A stretch of DNA of 13,738 nt, from NCBI GenBank assembly GCA_947373775.1, contig CANBZE010000024.1, forward strand, positions 1 to 13,738. Direction: 5' to 3'. Position 1 is the first letter of the stretch; every line of letters starts with the position of its first letter. The notes below the pieces were generated by a model that saw nothing but the letters and a program-made list of their open reading frames with translations, searched no databases and was not told where the DNA came from. The DNA is from Alphaproteobacteria bacterium. Lineage in GTDB: Bacteria; Pseudomonadota; Alphaproteobacteria; Micropepsales; Micropepsaceae. Shown here piece by piece: positions 12,265 to 13,738 of this stretch. The translations under genes and the position numbers were made by a program.

Positions 12265-13738
12265 ATGCTGGGCTGGGCGCAAAACTACGATCCGTTCAAC
12301 AATCCGTTGCTGTCGGCGCTGATCGCCGCCATTCCCATGGTGCTGCTGTTGGCGATCATCGCCACCAACAAGATCACCGCCCATACCGCATCGGTCATCG
12401 CCATCGTGGTCGCCATCCTGGTGGTGATTTTCGCCTTCGGCATGCCCGCCGAAATGGCCTTCAAGGTCACCGGGCTTGGCGTCGTTTCCGGCCTGTTCCC
12501 CATCGGCTGGATCATCCTGAACGTGATCTTCCTCTACCGCCTGACGGTGGACAAAGGCCTGTTCGCCGTCTTCCAGCATTCGCTGGGTTCCATCACCCCC
12601 GACCGCCGGCTGCAGCTGCTGCTGATTGCCTTTTGTTTCGGCGCCTTCTTCGAGGGCGCGGCCGGGTTCGGCACCCCGGTGGCGGTGACCGCCGCCATGC
12701 TGATGGGCCTGGGCTTCTCGCCGCTGGCCGCCGCCGGCCTGTCGCTGATCGCTGATACCGCCACCGTGGCCTTCGGCGCCCTGGGCACCCCGATCCAGGC
12801 TTTGGCCGCTTCCACCGGCTATGACCCCTTTGTCCTGGGCCAGATTGTCGGACGCCAGTCGTCCTTTTTCGCCATACTGATCCCCTTCTGGCTGGTGTTC
12901 GCGCTGGTCGGCTGGCGGAAGATGTGGGACGTGTGGCCCGCTATCCTGGTCGCGGGTTTGAGCTTCGCCATCCCGCAATTCCTGATTTCCAACTACATCA
13001 ATCCCTGGATCGTGGACATCGCCGCCGGCGGCATCGCCATGGCCTGCTTGATCCTGTTCCTGCGGGTATGGCAGCCCAAGGAAATCTGGACCTCGACCAA
13101 GCTGTGGGGCACCAACGACACTTCCGCGGAGGGGCGCCCCGTCCCCGTGCCGCTGGCCAAACTGCCCACCAGCAAGGAAATCTTCGCCGCCTGGGTGCCG
13201 TGGCTGATCCTCTGCGTCATCCTGGGCATCTGGGCGACCGGCTTCTGGAAGGGCCTGGTCAATCCGCTGTTCTCGCCCACCTATCATGTGCCGGGGCTGG
13301 ACAAGCTGATCCACCGTGTGCCGCCCATCGTGGCCAAGGCGACGGACGAGCCGGCGGTGTTCGTCTTCTCGTTCCTGTCTTACAGCGGCACCGGCATCCT
13401 GCTCACCTCCATCATTGCCGGCCTGTTGATGGGCTATCGCCCCATCGAGCTGGTGCGCAACTACATCAAGACCATGTGGGTGGTGCGCTATTCCATCGTC
13501 ACCATCGCGGCGATGCTGGCGCTGGGCACCCTGACCCGCTTCTCAGGCGTGGACGGCACCCTCGGCCTGGCCTTTGCCCGCACCGGCATCCTCTATCCCT
13601 TCTTCGGCACGGTGCTGGGCTGGGTCGGTGTGGCGGCGACCGGATCGGACACCGCCGCCAACGTGCTGTTCGGCGGCTTGCAGAAGATCACAGCCCAGCA
13701 GTTGGGCCTCAACCCCGTGCTGATGGCCGCCGCCAACT
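12265..13738 (+). CDS. lctP: L-lactate permease, LctP/LldP family (partial, cut by window end)
   Basis: This is an inner-membrane transporter of the lactate permease family, which takes up lactate (and often glycolate) by proton symport. The open frame runs 491 codons from the ATG to the window edge without a stop. Members are usually about 540-600 residues, so roughly the last 50-100 residues are missing. The N-terminus (MLGWAQNYDPFNNPLLSALI) is typical. Diagnostic motifs are FGAFFEGAAGFGTPVAVTAA (125-144), ADTATVAFGALGTPIQALA (163-181) and ATGSDTAANVLFGGLQ (458-473). At least ten hydrophobic segments are visible (for example 14-33, 40-60, 72-92, 115-145, 200-217, 223-243, 249-267, 308-328, 366-390, 406-422 and 440-460). 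The start is well supported by AGGGGGA 7 nt upstream. A 149-nt gap with a palindrome and hairpins suggests its own regulated transcription. Lactate dehydrogenase or a regulator may follow downstream but is not visible. Confidence 0.95.
   Translation, partial: MLGWAQNYDPFNNPLLSALIAAIPMVLLLAIIATNKITAHTASVIAIVVAILVVIFAFGMPAEMAFKVTGLGVVSGLFPIGWIILNVIFLYRLTVDKGLFAVFQHSLGSITPDRRLQLLLIAFCFGAFFEGAAGFGTPVAVTAAMLMGLGFSPLAAAGLSLIADTATVAFGALGTPIQALAASTGYDPFVLGQIVGRQSSFFAILIPFWLVFALVGWRKMWDVWPAILVAGLSFAIPQFLISNYINPWIVDIAAGGIAMACLILFLRVWQPKEIWTSTKLWGTNDTSAEGRPVPVPLAKLPTSKEIFAAWVPWLILCVILGIWATGFWKGLVNPLFSPTYHVPGLDKLIHRVPPIVAKATDEPAVFVFSFLSYSGTGILLTSIIAGLLMGYRPIELVRNYIKTMWVVRYSIVTIAAMLALGTLTRFSGVDGTLGLAFARTGILYPFFGTVLGWVGVAATGSDTAANVLFGGLQKITAQQLGLNPVLMAAAN

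Noticed and set aside
12205..13314. 369-residue minus-strand open frame opposite the lactate permease
   Set aside because: It is rich in Gly, Asp, Gln and His with no domain. The plus strand encodes an intact LctP with family motifs and a strong ribosome-binding site.
1..13738. Mobile element, prophage, CRISPR array, tRNA or rRNA
   Set aside because: I saw no direct-repeat arrays, terminal inverted repeats, integrase or transposase motifs, or tRNA-like cloverleaf sequences on either strand.

Overview
The window is densely coded, G+C-rich DNA with almost no intergenic space. It looks chromosomal and alphaproteobacterial: it carries an imuA-imuB-dnaE2 mutagenesis cassette of the alphaproteobacterial type, envelope-polysaccharide genes, and a YkgJ-family cysteine-cluster protein whose sequence resembles alphaproteobacterial members. 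I cannot fix the genus. There is no transposase, integrase, phage gene, CRISPR array, tRNA or rRNA. No stretch over 300 bases lacks a gene.

Layout. (1) Positions 2-4873, plus strand: the 3' end of imuA, complete imuB and complete dnaE2 (imuC). This is the damage-induced translesion synthesis and mutagenesis module. ImuA overlaps imuB by 92 nt, and imuB overlaps dnaE2 through an ATGA junction. (2) Positions 4867-11624: an envelope-polysaccharide block. It holds a minus-strand mini outer-membrane export lipoprotein (Poly_export domain only), two plus-strand polytopic membrane proteins coupled by an ATGA overlap (probably GT-C type or related), and a minus-strand 1139-residue protein. That protein joins a GH18-like domain, a complete NodB/CE4 polysaccharide deacetylase and a processive GT2 synthase in one chain. 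(3) Positions 11753-12115, plus strand: a small YkgJ-family cysteine-cluster protein, probably starting at a GTG with a good Shine-Dalgarno. (4) Positions 12265 to the end, plus strand: an L-lactate permease (LctP/LldP family) cut by the window edge, preceded by a leader with a 15-bp palindrome and two mutually exclusive hairpins.

How they work together. The ImuA/ImuB/DnaE2 trio is a known functional unit: ImuB is a catalytically dead Y-family adaptor and DnaE2 does the synthesis. The block at 4.9-11.6 kb makes best sense as an envelope or exopolysaccharide locus. The GT2 part would polymerise a beta-linked N-acetylated sugar, the CE4 part would de-N-acetylate it, the GH18-like part would trim or bind it, and the small lipoprotein may take part in export. 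The two membrane proteins may add lipid-linked sugars. That assignment is inference; the domain calls come from motifs. This block is the best candidate for something not fully described. The two membrane proteins have no function I can name, and the export lipoprotein lacks the SLBB part normally expected.
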